In this document: one piece after another, positions 39,558 through 52,000 of the stretch | Layout: each line of letters opens with the position of its first letter | How positions within the stretch are numbered: the first letter of the stretch is position 1 | NCBI GenBank assembly: GCA_009602725.1 | Contig: WELB01000014.1 | Location: 1,072,584 to 1,136,583 of the forward strand | Direction: 5' to 3' | Origin: Spirogloea muscicola | Taxonomy: Eukaryota > Streptophyta > Zygnematophyceae > Spirogloeales > Spirogloeaceae | DNA: 64,000 nt | Made by a program: the position numbers and the translations under genes | The notes under the pieces: generated by a model | Databases searched by the model: none | Told to the model about the DNA's origin: nothing | What the model saw: only the letters and a program-made list of their open reading frames with translations

Positions 39558-42500
39558 TTGCGCGTGAGCAACAGTCTCTGCAACGAGAAGGTGCCGTTCG
39601 TGGCGAGCTCTGGCGGCCGCCAAGGTAAGCTAGCTCCATCACGTCGCGGCCTGAGCGGGCAGACGACGCGCTCGCCGTAAGTCCCATTGCCGTGGACGCC
39701 GCGCGGCCGCGGCTTCGCGGAAGCTGAGAGATCAGCCTGCTGGCTCATGGTCTCGCTGACTCCCGGCGCTTCGCTGGCCAGTGACGTGGTACATCTGCGG
39801 TCCGACGGTCTACGACTCGTCTCACGTCGGCCACGCCCGGACGTACCTCGCCTTCGACATCATCCGCCGCATCCTGGAGGTCACGAGCCACGCCCCTCGT
39901 TCTAGCTTCTGTCTGTCCGTTCTCCAGTATGCGCATCTTTGGAATGTGCTCTGTCACAGCCACTCTTACTGGCTGTGAGCTGCCAGTAAGAGTGTCAACA
40001 CACTGCGCCTGAGCAGGCTGACTTAGCCAGGGGGCTTGCTAACGGCCTGAGGTAGAGCTGTTGGACTCCTTTGAAGTGTGCCTATTTGGTCTTACTAATC
40101 TAGAGGACAATGTACATGCATTGGAATTCTGTCCGGCTGCTCACAGCTGCTCACAGGTACCTGTACTTTGCATCTCTGAGCTCAGGACTATTTTGGCTAC
40201 CAGATTTTCTATGTGATGAATGTGACGGATGTGGATGACAAGATTATCCACAGGGCTCGCCGGAATCACCTTCTGAATGAATACTTGGGCAACAACATAG
40301 ACCCAAAGCAGGTGGCTTAGCTGTCTCAGGCTGTACTCTCCAGTTAAAATGCTGTAGAGCTTGACAGAAACAGCTTTCTCAGTGTGCCTTGTCAACTTGT
40401 AGGCAGCTGCAGGCATGTAAGAATTTGTACTTCTCGTCTATGTTGGCAGGTCCAGGTTGACGTGCAGCAGGCACTGAAGGCAGGGGTTGTGAAGCAGCAA
40501 GAGAAGGTACTCAGTTTGAGATGTCCTACAGACGGCCCTTAGTGTTGCGTACCCAAAGCTCCTCCATCAGCGTCCATGCAGGATGTGTGTTCATGCATCA
40601 TTGGTCTAGGTCCTGTCGTTCTTTCAGGGCATGTGGCTTGTCAAAGGTAGATGGTCCAAGTCATCATCAATAGCCATGAGCTCGCTGGAGCTTTTGCAAT
40701 GTGGGCATTGAGATAAATCTAGCTGCACTACGCCAGCAACTGCAGCAGCATCTTAGAATGATGTATTTCGTGGATTGCAGAATCTAATGTCACAATGTAG
40801 CTATCCTTCCCAGTTAACACTTCATCCTGTGACACTGCAGATTCGCAGAACGCAGGAGACAGCTGCTGCTGCTGCAGCCTCCCGCCAGAAGGAGGAGCTT
40901 GCTACAGTAAGATCTTTGCTACGATGAAGTAGTGCTGTTTGTCGCGATCTTATTGTGGGAGGGGATGCTCAATGTATTGCCCAAATTTTATCCAGCATTG
41001 GGGCCAGCTTGTAGAGCCTGTAATAGGCTACAAAGCCTTGGGCCTAGGAGGTTCATTGATCCACTGACTATTTTTACTCTTCACAGCAAGTTGCTCAGGA
41101 GGAGTTGAAGTTGCACCAGCTCCAGGAGAAAATAAGTGGACTTGAAGAGAAGCTGGCAGGTGCTCAAGATACGATGAGTGTGGCTGATCTCATCGCACTT
41201 GGAGGAGATAGCCTGTGTGGGGAGCTGGATGCTCAAGGAGGAGCCCAGGTCACAGATCATTCAATATATCGCAAGCACGCAGCCAGGTTTTGCAACCCAC
41301 CTATGTATCTTTTAAGGTGTGTTTGAGATGCTTTAAGTGCAGATGGTTGATAACATACCTTGCGGGTCGTCCGCTAAACGTGACATACTCATGCAGGTGT
41401 GAAGAGGAGTTTTTCAAGGACATGGCAGCTCTTGGTGTGCGACCTCCCGACGTGCTTACTCGTGTCACAGAGTAAGCTGCTGCATTGTGGCCCAATGTCA
41501 TAGCTGCGGCTGCTGAGGGCAACTGCGGGCAAAGAAAGAGGTCCAAGTGAGTGATCAGGTTAGGATTCAGCATAGAGGAGTTTAGGTCATAGTTGATTCA
41601 CGCCAAAGTCTGGTCTATTGCCAATCCTTCGTGGCTCCTCTTTGGTTTCAGCCTGTCCATCAGCTCACCTCGTTATCCTTTCAGTACACACTAGTTCTTG
41701 CAAACTGCAGTCACTGCATCACTCAGCACAACCCGCTTCATGGAATGGCCTTGTACTTCGACATGTAGCAAGTGGTTGACTCCTTACCTTGCCTGCAGGT
41801 ACATTGAGCCAATTATCAACTACGTGGCCAAGATAGTGGAGAGGGGTCTCGCCTATGAGTTGAGTCAAAGTGTTTATTTCGATACACAGGCCTTCAGGTG
41901 CTTCATCTGCTTCAAGCACGCTCAAGGAGGATTTGTAGTTGCAATGGAACAGTACTTACTGCCTCTCACCATCCATAGCATGAGTTTCTGGAAGAACCAG
42001 ATGCAACGCCCCTCCTTGGTGGGATCTCGCCAGTAACAAGACTCTCTTGCTGAAGGACTCAAATAAGCCAGAGAGTCACCTTGTGCAGCATAGTAAGTGA
42101 ACATGGGGTGCAACTGTTTTAATGTAGCTCACAATGCCGGCAGGAATGCAGGGCATGTGTATGGGAAGCTGTGCCCATGGGCAGTCGGCAGCGCCGCTTT
42201 AGCATCGGAGTCTGAGGCTGACTTCGAAACTACTGAAAAGCGCAGTCCCAATGATTTTGCTCTTTGGAAGGTATGGTTGCATGGCAGCAGGATGCAGAAG
42301 TTGCGTACTTGTCCAAGTATTACTTTGGGTTGGCAAGCTCAGAGCTTTGCATGCAGAGACACATAGGTACTACCGAGAGTGTGAGTATGACATGTTGTCA
42401 CCCACAAAGCAGCCTTGCAAGACAGCTGCAATCAGATTTGGAGAGGTGGTCCTCTCAGATGGTTGTTATCCAACTGCTATATATGATATGGCAGGCCAGC

Positions 42501-45500
42501 AAGCCAGGCGAGCCCTCGTGGGATTCACCCTGGGGCCGTGGGAGACCTGGTTGGCATATTGAATGCTCAGCCATGGCCAGCGATATCATCGGCCAGAGCA
42601 TGGACATCCACTCCGGAGGCATGTGAGTACTGATCAAATACAGTGCTGATGGAATTTCTTAATACATCGTCAAAGAGTTGCAAGGGGTAGTAACCCCAGA
42701 TCCTGAAGTTGGATGTGTCATGAATGGGACTGATTGAGCTGATGACTTGCTTGTTTTCGACAGTGCCTTTGAATCTGAGTGGGCAGTAGTGCCTCACATT
42801 GGTGATACTTTGCTTGTCCTCTTTGACAGGGATCTTAGATTCCCGCATCACGACAATGAGCTTGCTCAGGCAGAGGCCTTCTTTGACTGCAATCAGGTCT
42901 GCCATCAACATGTATCTCTAGTTTCTCGTCAACTGCGTCACCCTAGAGCTCATATCAGACATGTAAGCTCTAGTCTGGTGAATGCAGCTCTGATGTTGTT
43001 TTAGCATTTCCAACAGCTGATGTCTTCAATACTGGTACCCGTGAATTAGTTACTTTTGAATTGCAAATCTCGTACAGTCTCAAATTTGCCCTTGGTCATT
43101 CTGCAGTGGGTGAACTATTTCCTTCACACAGGCCACTTGCACATTGAGGGACTCAAAATGTCCAAGTCCTTGAAGAATTTTATCACCATACAACAGGTAC
43201 AAGGATGTGCACCGTTCTTCGGGCCCTTGTGTATTTTGTCTACCCGTCATTGCAACCTGCCTGGGAACTTGGTCATGCATTTAGATAGCCGCAGCTGATA
43301 ATAGGTCAAATACACAGGATTGGCAGAATGACTTATGCTAGACAATCAGCATCACTGTGCCGCTTTTGCCCCACTATTGCCAATGTGTTGACAGGCTCTT
43401 GAGAAGTATACAGCCAGGCAAATTCGGCTTTTATTTGTACTTCAATCTTGGGACATGGTAAGTAGCAAGGCAAAGAGATGCATAGTTCTGCCAGTCTTGC
43501 ATGTGGTCCTTGTATATCCACAAAAGCTGCGAAGCACAAGTACTAGTATCATCATGAGAAAGTACAGTTGATAATGCAGGGTGCTTACATATTTTGTCCA
43601 GCCTATGAACTTTGGGGAGTCCACAATAGCGGAGGCTTTGTCTAAAGAGAAGCAGCTGAAAAACTTCTTCCAGAATGTGGAGGTTGCCCTCAGAGAAGCG
43701 GTTGGCTGCTTCATTCAGCCCAATTGCTTCTGTATTATGATGTACCTACTCCCTATCATTCATGAAGCAGTCAATCATGAGGATGACAGCTATCATGGTT
43801 CTTGTTCAGCAGATTTTGCTTCTCATGCTAGATGCAAATGAACATTTGCCATCATGGATAATGGAGCACAACATCTTGCAACTTCATGCCAGGGTGAGGA
43901 AGGTGAGGAGCGCTGGGCAGCAGAGGAGAAGGAGCTCCATAATCACCTTCTGCTTAGCCAGGTCGAGGTAAGGGTTATGCTGCTTGTGGTGTCACAATGC
44001 ACTTCCGTACTTGCATTGAAGCAATTGCACGTAGCATATGGAACTTCCTTAGCGAACCAGAGCTCAGCACTTGTGGTAGCAACCTTCTTATAATCAGGAC
44101 GCATAATACCCAGGTACACAGGCGATTGGAGGATAATTTTGACACGTCAAGAGCCATGCTATCTCTCTCAGAGTTATGTACAGCAGTCAACATATATATC
44201 AGCCAGGTTTGTAGTGATTGACTGTTTCTCATATACACAACCCTAGAATGGTGAAAACAAGGAGAGCTCTCTTGCTGCTTGTCTTGCTCAATGCATTTTG
44301 ATAACTGTGCACAGATTGAGCAGAAGGTCAGGAACCCGGCATGTATGGAGGCCCCTTCAGGAGGTTATTGTGGTTGCAGGACTGATGGATTGGTGGCCTG
44401 TGGTGCAGAAGAGTGCAGTGAGGCAACGAGTCAGACCCCTTCTCTTGAGGAAGGCTGCCTCTCACATTAATCGCATACTGGCTGTGTTCGGTGAGTCCAA
44501 TCGTCCATCACAAAGGCCTGTGCCCCCCTATATAGCAGCCAAAGTCGTGGCATTGTACTGCTAGTACTGCAACCTTGACGGCTTGATACGCAAAAGTACT
44601 GGTGTATTGTGCCACCTTGTCAGTTTTTGTGGTCAGCTGATCAAGCTCCTTGACTGCCTGTTGTATTGATTTGTTCCTCAAACCTCTTTCACAGTCCTGG
44701 TATTTCGTCTGATGACAGGTTTGGTGGAGGCAACAGACGAGCTTGCTTTCAGCAGGGGGACAGGGGCTGGTGCTCCTGGAGGTGGTTCTTTGCTTGCTTC
44801 TCAAGTTGTAAGCACTTCACTTTTTCTGGCCTGTTGCGCTCAGGCTCCATATTTGACGGGAAGAAGGCTGCAGAAGGCTGCCAGGACTGTTAAGGATGGC
44901 AGCTCGTATGGAACCCTGCAAATGTAGCTGGCTAATGCGCGCTTGCGGATGCCAGGGCCCGTATTTAGATGCCTTCTTGGCCTTCCGAGATCAAGTACGG
45001 GCTGCAGCAAAAGAAGGTGCTTCGAAGGTGTGGGCTTTCAAGCACCTTGCTCGTGCATGGATAGTTTTGACTTCTCTGCATTCTGAACATGAAAGACGGA
45101 CGTCATACAAACTGTACTGCAGTCCATGACGTGACGGTCTACTCAACTTGCCCTTACTTCTTTCCAGGAAACAATGTTGGGACTGACTGATAAGGTGAGG
45201 GACTACACACTTGTGGACCTGGGAGTGAGGCTGGAGGACCGGACAAATGCACCTTCCATCTGGAAATTGGACAATGCAGATATGCTGCGACAGGAGCGGG
45301 ATGAGAAGCAGCGGCTGATATCCAACGAGGCCCTCAAAAAGTTGGAGAATAAGCGCAGTGTCAAGGTCCAGGCGCACTCCTTATACACACTCTGGTCACA
45401 GGTTGCAATAGCTTATGCGTAGCCTACAAAGTTGGGGCTTGCCAAGTTTGTTGTGTCGTGGAGGTGCAAGGAATTTGACGTTTTGAGAATGCCATGCCAT

Positions 45501-45931
45501 GGCTCAAATCCAGGTGAAGGAGCTGGAGAAGTGGGAAGCAGCTGCGCTTCCGCCTGGCGACTTCTTTCTTCGGGACAAGGATAAGTTCTCCACCTTTGAC
45601 TCAAGCGGCATTCCCACACACGACAGCGCCGGCAAGGACCTCTCTGGGAAAGCTCGCAAGGTTTCAATCAACAGCCCAACAGGCTTCCAGAACCCATCCA
45701 TGTGCCACCAAGGGCTATTCTACTTGCTTACGAATTCACTGTGATAGAATTGGCACTTATTTGGTGTCTTAATGACAACTATGAGTGCAGGCGGCTGAGA
45801 AGGATGCAAAGAAAGCTCAAGATGGCCACGACAAGTTCCTGCAGAAGCAGGCAACTGAGCCCGGTTTTCTGGAGACACTCAGAGCAGAAGTCCAGATATT
45901 GACGGATGAAATCACCAGACTAAGTTCTTAA
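39465..45931 (+). CDS. CARS: Cysteinyl-tRNA synthetase, long eukaryotic (opisthokont-like) form
   Basis: Charges tRNA-Cys with cysteine; class I synthetase, here probably cytosolic. Exons with clear borders include 39465-39624, 39782-39879, 40186-40311, 40450-40506, 40841-40906, 41087-41285, 41397-41471, 41799-41897, 42144-42270, 42495-42622, 42830-42896, 43107-43196, 43395-43457 and 43603-43700, then several more to a TAA at 45929-45931. Motifs: Y-I-C-G-P-T-V-Y-D with the HIGH-equivalent [13 protein letters not shown] zinc-site segment, H-H-D-N-E and K-M-S-K-S. Between N-H-L-L-N-E-Y and P-P-D-V-L-T-R-V it has the helical insert typical of animal and fungal CysRS. The C-terminal extension has [15 protein letters not shown], again as in animal enzymes. 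A (GGC)n run gives polyglycine near residues 20-30. Some exons at 43.9-45.1 kb are uncertain. Confidence 0.93.
39961..39994. repeat. Perfect 13-bp inverted repeat in a CysRS intron
   Basis: CACTCTTACTGGC (39961-39973) and GCCAGTAAGAGTG (39982-39994) flank an 8-base loop, inside the intron after the HIGH-motif exon. The match is exact. Confidence 0.9.
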
Positions 45932-46097
45932 CTGACAGCTGAATATTCTTTGCGAGGCCTTTGTAGGTTCTCATAGGCGGCTGGCAACTGACATGTGGCT
46001 GTGAAGCAAACACTTGCTCTCTGGCTCATGGGTGTCTATGAGGCGTGCAGGCCTTCTCTCAGCATTTTGGCCATCTATGCATTGCTTGACGGTCTTC

Positions 46098-49000
46098 TTA
46101 TGCTCCAAACTTCGACTCCACATATGCCATGGCCTTGGCTTTCACCTGCTCCGCACGCTCTTCGCCACCTTGAGCCTTTTCATAGTCCAAGTATTTCTTA
46201 AAGAAAAACTGCAGAAAGAAGATAATGTGTGAAGTCAGTGCAAGTGCCGCACAAATACACTGGCTTGGAGTCCAGTTTTTGCTTCTGTTGATGCCAAAGT
46301 GACTCAAACCCTCACCTTCATCTTTTTCGGCGAGAGATTGAGGCAGATGACGCGCTCAAATAGGCCCCGTACAACAACCTCGTCTCCCTTCTTGATTTCC
46401 TGCAGAGAAGAGATGCATTTCTGACTTACTATTCAAAGGTCCTTTGAATAGAAGATTGGAAAAGTTGTGTGCTTGCTTCTGTACAAGCTCATAGGCCTCA
46501 CATGAAGCTTTGAAGTACTCCACGACTTTGACCCATGCCCATTGTCCTGCACCCTAGGCCCTACAATGTAGCCTTGGATTACCACACCGCATACTCCAGC
46601 ATGCTGGGAGTGATGGGTTGGCTGTATGGGGGGTGTGTAAGCGGACCTGGTCTAAGTAGATGCTCCAGAGGTCAATGCGCTTTGGGTAATTACGAAGGAT
46701 GCCCTCAAACATGGCCCGCCCACGCTCCACCGACCCCAGCTTGAACTCCAGGAGCGCCTCCTTCGAGATGACCTGCAGGGGCAAGGGAATCGTACACCAG
46801 CTGTTGAGTTGAGTGGCACCATGTATGTATATGCATCTAGTAGTATGGCATAAGTGATTGAGAATCTGACCTCTAGGTACTAAGGTCGGCTAGGAGGCTA
46901 TGCATAAGTTGACCAATGCAATAATTGATCTCACAGTGCAGAATGCTAACATTTGTAGCATGTTGAAAATGTCACTCAGCGTAGATGAGGTACTACTACT
47001 CGTATGCTCTCAACAACTCCGATCGTACCTTGATGTGCTTACGCTTTGGCAGGCTCAGCAGCGAGCGGTCCAGAGCCTTGTGCGCTGCTTCACTTAGGCC
47101 CCTCTTCAGGAGGTTCTCTATACTGCCTAGCCACACCTAGATAAACACAGTCAACCCGTCATTAAATCTCCGTGCCAAGCTCGGCAAGCTGCTGCTTTGC
47201 AGGAGCCTCTGACACAGAAGCCAATGCCGTAGTTGAAATCCAGGACTCCATCTCAGGGCACGCCAGAAAGAGTAGCTTCACGTAATCACACTATCACAAA
47301 GGAGCAGAGATTTATCCAGAAATAAGAGAGGGTCGACGCTGCTGAGTTTTGCCAGTTAAGCATGAAAGCTCGAGTAAATTCTAAGATCATGTCACGGGGA
47401 ACACCAGGCCACACAGTACCTTGGCCGAGGTGCTGAATTTGCGGGTCATGGAGCGGAAGAGCTCGTCGACCATGTCGTGCTGGTCGCCCCGCTCGAAGAT
47501 CCCCAGAAGGGCAAGGTGCAGCTTCTTCTTGTCCACGTACTGCAACGCCCGCTGGAACAGCTTCAGGACAGCTTCCTGCCAGGAAGAAGGTCACTCTCAA
47601 TAGCAGCACACACGTCACTTATCACCTTCCACAAGTGAGATCTGTAATTTCAGCTTCGGCTTGTTAGAGAAACTGAGCACTTAAAAATTTGAAATGACAA
47701 CCTTGAAACTGACGCTGCACTTGCAATCTGGCAGCCAACGTATGTCAGTAGTGACGAGATACTCCAATCCGTCCACACACAAAGACCGTGATGTCTGCCA
47801 AGCAATGCTTCATGCTTATGCCTGCCTCGAGCGCCCCAGTCACACTTGCCTGTGGCGGGCTCCCATACATGTTCTCAAGGTTGAGGTAAGCAATCCAGAC
47901 ATTCAGCTTTTCTCCTTCTTCACGGTAATTGATTGTCTTCAAAGCACTGCAGAATTACAAATAACAAGGAATAATAACCTCGATTTATTTTCATTGCTCT
48001 ACCAGACTCATAGGCACAACAACAACAAGGCTGTGCAGCCAAACCATTGTAGAAGCAGGTACACACAGCTGCCCCTAACATGCAAGTCATTAGTGTCAGG
48101 CCGTCAAGGCCCTGCAGGGCTCCAAGAGGTTAAGCAAATAAAGGGGCATTGGAAATGCCATGCACCGCTCGGCCACGTTGCGCGCCTTGTCCACCTCGGC
48201 AAGGTCCAGATAGTAGCCCATGTACTGGACCCAGATGAAGCTGCTGCTGGACGACGTCAGCAGCAGCCGCTCAAAGTCGTCCGCCGTCTCCGGCTTGGCA
48301 TCTTGAGCGAGGCGCCTGCTCTCCGCATCCTCAATCGCCAACTCCCTGATATTCCGTATACATCCAACATTGCTGAGCACCTCTGAAGCAAAAACAAGAG
48401 CGTGGCACCAAGTGCATCGTGACCCAGTAGATGATGCACAAGAGCAAAGAAGCCGCGCATGACATGCAATCAGGCCATGGCACTTGCACGTGGCCTCACT
48501 TCAGCTCCCTCTCCTTCCGCTTCTCCCTCTTGCTCCGCTTTCTGGCCACCACCTCCTCAAGCTGCTCTTGGTCTCCACCTCCCGCCCGCTCCTCATTCTC
48601 GAGCACGCCCTCTTCGTCCTCCAGGTCGACCTCAAGGGGAGCTACATCGCTCAAATCAATCACCTTCATGCCCGGGGCTTTGCTCGCCTGCCTCTTCTTG
48701 CCGGTGCTTGTGGGTTGCTCAGCCTCCTCGTCCACTCCTCCCTCCATGCCAAAGTCAACGTCTCTGTCACTGCGAGCTGGCAACTCGTTTCCTTCTGTAA
48801 ATGCGTCACCCCCACTTATCTCCAGCTCAGTCTCCAAGCCCTCAGAATGAGCCTCGGCCATGGTGTCGATGGCGTCATCGGAGTCATTATGGGAGCTGGT
48901 GTCCATATCGCCGCCAAGGTCTTCCTCCTGCCTCTGCCCTGAGGGTGCTGCGGCCTCTCCCTCTGCAAAGTAGGACGCCTTCAGACCCAATGAAATGCGC

Positions 49001-52000
49001 TCCTTTTGCGGATCCACCTTGAGAACTTTGGCCTTGACGAGATCGCCAGGTGTGTACGACTTGCTTAGGTCCTTAGTGTAACCGTCTGACACAGCAGAGA
49101 TGTGGCAGAGTCCGGTCTGCCAAATAGCAAAGCAGCACATGAGATTCACATTCAAAATGTAGGCATTGGTCAAGTCAACAACAGTGGCCAATTGCAGCAG
49201 CGACCTGCAAAATGGTATCCTTAAGCCCACATTGACATTCAATAAGACAAGTTTGCAGCTACAATTAACCTGCCCAAGCTTGAGTTTGCAGGACACTATT
49301 AAAGTTCCTGTAACAGGACAGCTGGTATGACTTACAAGGTTGCTGTGGTCCAGGATGATGAAAAGCCCAAAGGCCTCAACCCGCTTCACGCTGCCGGTGA
49401 CCACGTCTCCAATATGGACGTCCTCGATGCCCTTCCATGCGTCCAAGCTCCCGGCCTCCTTGTTGGGCTGCGAGAGCCGCAGCGTCATCTGCACGCGCTT
49501 GGACAGCAGCTCGACCTCCAGTATCCTGCCAGAGAGTAGATCGATCTAGTCAGATCAGTGCACTGAAGTACAAGTTCGAGGGCTCGAACTTGTACTTCCG
49601 CTTAAATCCGTCAAAACTGCCGCCAATGCATTCAACGTTGCAGCTTGCGTCAGGTGCCAATCCCCAAGAGCAATAACCGCATGACGGACCTGCCATGAAC
49701 AAGCTTGCCAGGAGGGAATGCTGCAACTGGGTCGTCCACAAAGTTGTCCGCCAGATTGGACAGGAGGACCCGAGCGTCTATGTCGATGCCCAGCGTGACA
49801 AAGCAACCCTTCTTGTTGCAGCTCTTCACGTAGCCCTGGCATCACAACAACAGATGGGTGATGGTCTAATACTACAATCGCTCTGATTGCAATCTTCCAT
49901 CAAGACGTCCACGAATGAGAGAGTTGCATGGCCCCTCGGAAAGTTTGAGGTATGTTCGTCCATCACGCTTGGTGTCAGCCAAGGCTGAAATCTTATCGTC
50001 CCTGGGGCAGTATGCACGAACTCCTGACAATTGCTCGTGTTGCATCAATGCCAGTGGGCCAGACTGACCAATGAGATGCCACACTGATGCCTCAATGGCC
50101 AGCAATTATAGCAAGATGGTTCGGTCACCTGAACTTCCTGGCCTGGCTTCAGGTCTTCAATGCAAGCAATGCGGGTGTACTTGCTTGACCTGCAGCGCAG
50201 GAGCTTGCTTGAGTGGAATTATACGCCGTGCAAAGTCAAAACAAGGTGGTCAAGCACCCACTCTTCCTATCAAAAAAATATATGTAAATGACATAGGCAT
50301 AATAGCACATATCTATATCCTTCACTTTGATGATGTTGAAGGAGCAACAAAGGGCAATCATTTGGAAGACAATTATCATGTTCGATAACAACCTAGATGC
50401 CACACACTGACTTTGTTACCTGTCAGGAGAGCCGTCCATCTTCAGGTTCTGCCTCGCTTCCAGGCCGCCACAGCCGCCAAGCGAGGGCCGCAAAGACAAC
50501 TCCACAGCATCTGCTGTTCCATTGAGGCCATCGCCACCGGTGCCCACACTGACCACAGCGCACGTGACAAACTGCCCGACCTCGAAGCCCTCGAAGGGCG
50601 CATCCCGCCAGCTATCTGCGAGCTCCGTGATGAAGACGCGACCCGAACGCCGCATCCCGAGCTGGACGATAAGCCCACGGTTGTCTGACAAGATCCGCGA
50701 GATCCTTCCGTTGACGACATCGCCAGGACTTAGTGCAAGCTACGCGGCACTTGACCGTCTGCCCACTCCTGCCACAGCAGATCAATAAGAATCTGAGAGT
50801 TCTTATCACAGGTCGCCCCATTTTTCAATGCTGTCAACGTCATGTGCTAGGTGGTGCAGCGATGGATGCGTTGTAAGGACCAACTTCAGCAGTGTATTCC
50901 TTGATGCAAGATAGTGATTCGCAGCAAGTAGGGCCTTGGCTCAATTCTCTAGGCTTGATAAAACGTAAGCGAATGAATTCTTGAGTCCTCCTTGACTCCT
51001 CACCTGAAGCGCTCCGCAAAGCTTCGAAGCATCCCAGGATTGGGGTCAGGCGTAGAGTCAAGGACATGCAGCCGGCCACGCAGGTGCGGCGACAGCATGA
51101 GCCATGCAAAGTCTTCGTGAACCTCCTGGACGAACGCCATGACCTCTTCACCAACCGCCGCCTCCTCCACAGAGTAAGGCAGAGCACCTTGTTCTTGCGG
51201 AGGAGCCTGCAGGCTGGAGCCAGTAGCTGCAAGGCAAGGGCGAGCAGCAATAACGTACTGAATGAGGACATTTAGTGCCAAGCAAATACCATCTAAGAAA
51301 ACAATCTTTGCACTGATCTGAACGTTCCTGTATGCAAAGTAAGTATGACAAGGTACACTAAGGTACCAGAATGGTGTACCTATGAGCTCTGCTTGGCGAC
51401 TGGACAGCTCAAGGAGAGCATAGCTGCTGTGGCCCTTTGCGGCGCCAGCTGAGATCCCGTAGTTGGTGCCAAGAATGCGGGCCGTCACTTCATGCTCTGG
51501 CTCAAATTTTTCCAGTGGGCAATCGCCATCAGGTGGATCACCCACAAGCTCCGTGACATGGACTCTGCCACGGACCCGTTTGCCGAGGCCCATGTCCAGG
51601 TAATGGGCTTGAATGGCAAGGACCTGCTCTCAAGGCACAGATGAGACCAATGTCTCATGGCTATGAAATGACTGATTGATTTTGTTTCAGGATTGAGTTA
51701 GACAGATGGTCACCGATTAGAGTCATGCTGCACGTGTGTCTCAAAGGCAGACTAGAGCTTGACCTTGCCAGTAACTATCGACCCCACATCGAAGCGATTT
51801 GCAGTGGTGCGGGGCTTCTTGGGAACGCCGGCATCTGCGTCGAGGAGCAGGAGGAGCCTTCCTCCTGTGGCCTTCTGTGGCAGACTGCCCACCTTGGCGA
51901 CAAGCCTGATACCATTGCCCACGTTGTCATTAAAATTGAGTTGCTGGAAGAAGGACGAGCAGTAAGCTTTGCCACGTTGTTTTGCAGCTTGTGCTCTAAA

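Noticed and set aside
47694-48386. 230-codon plus-strand frame in the RRP5 gene
   Set aside because: The minus strand carries RRP5 HAT-repeat exons over the same bases; the plus frame has no family similarity.
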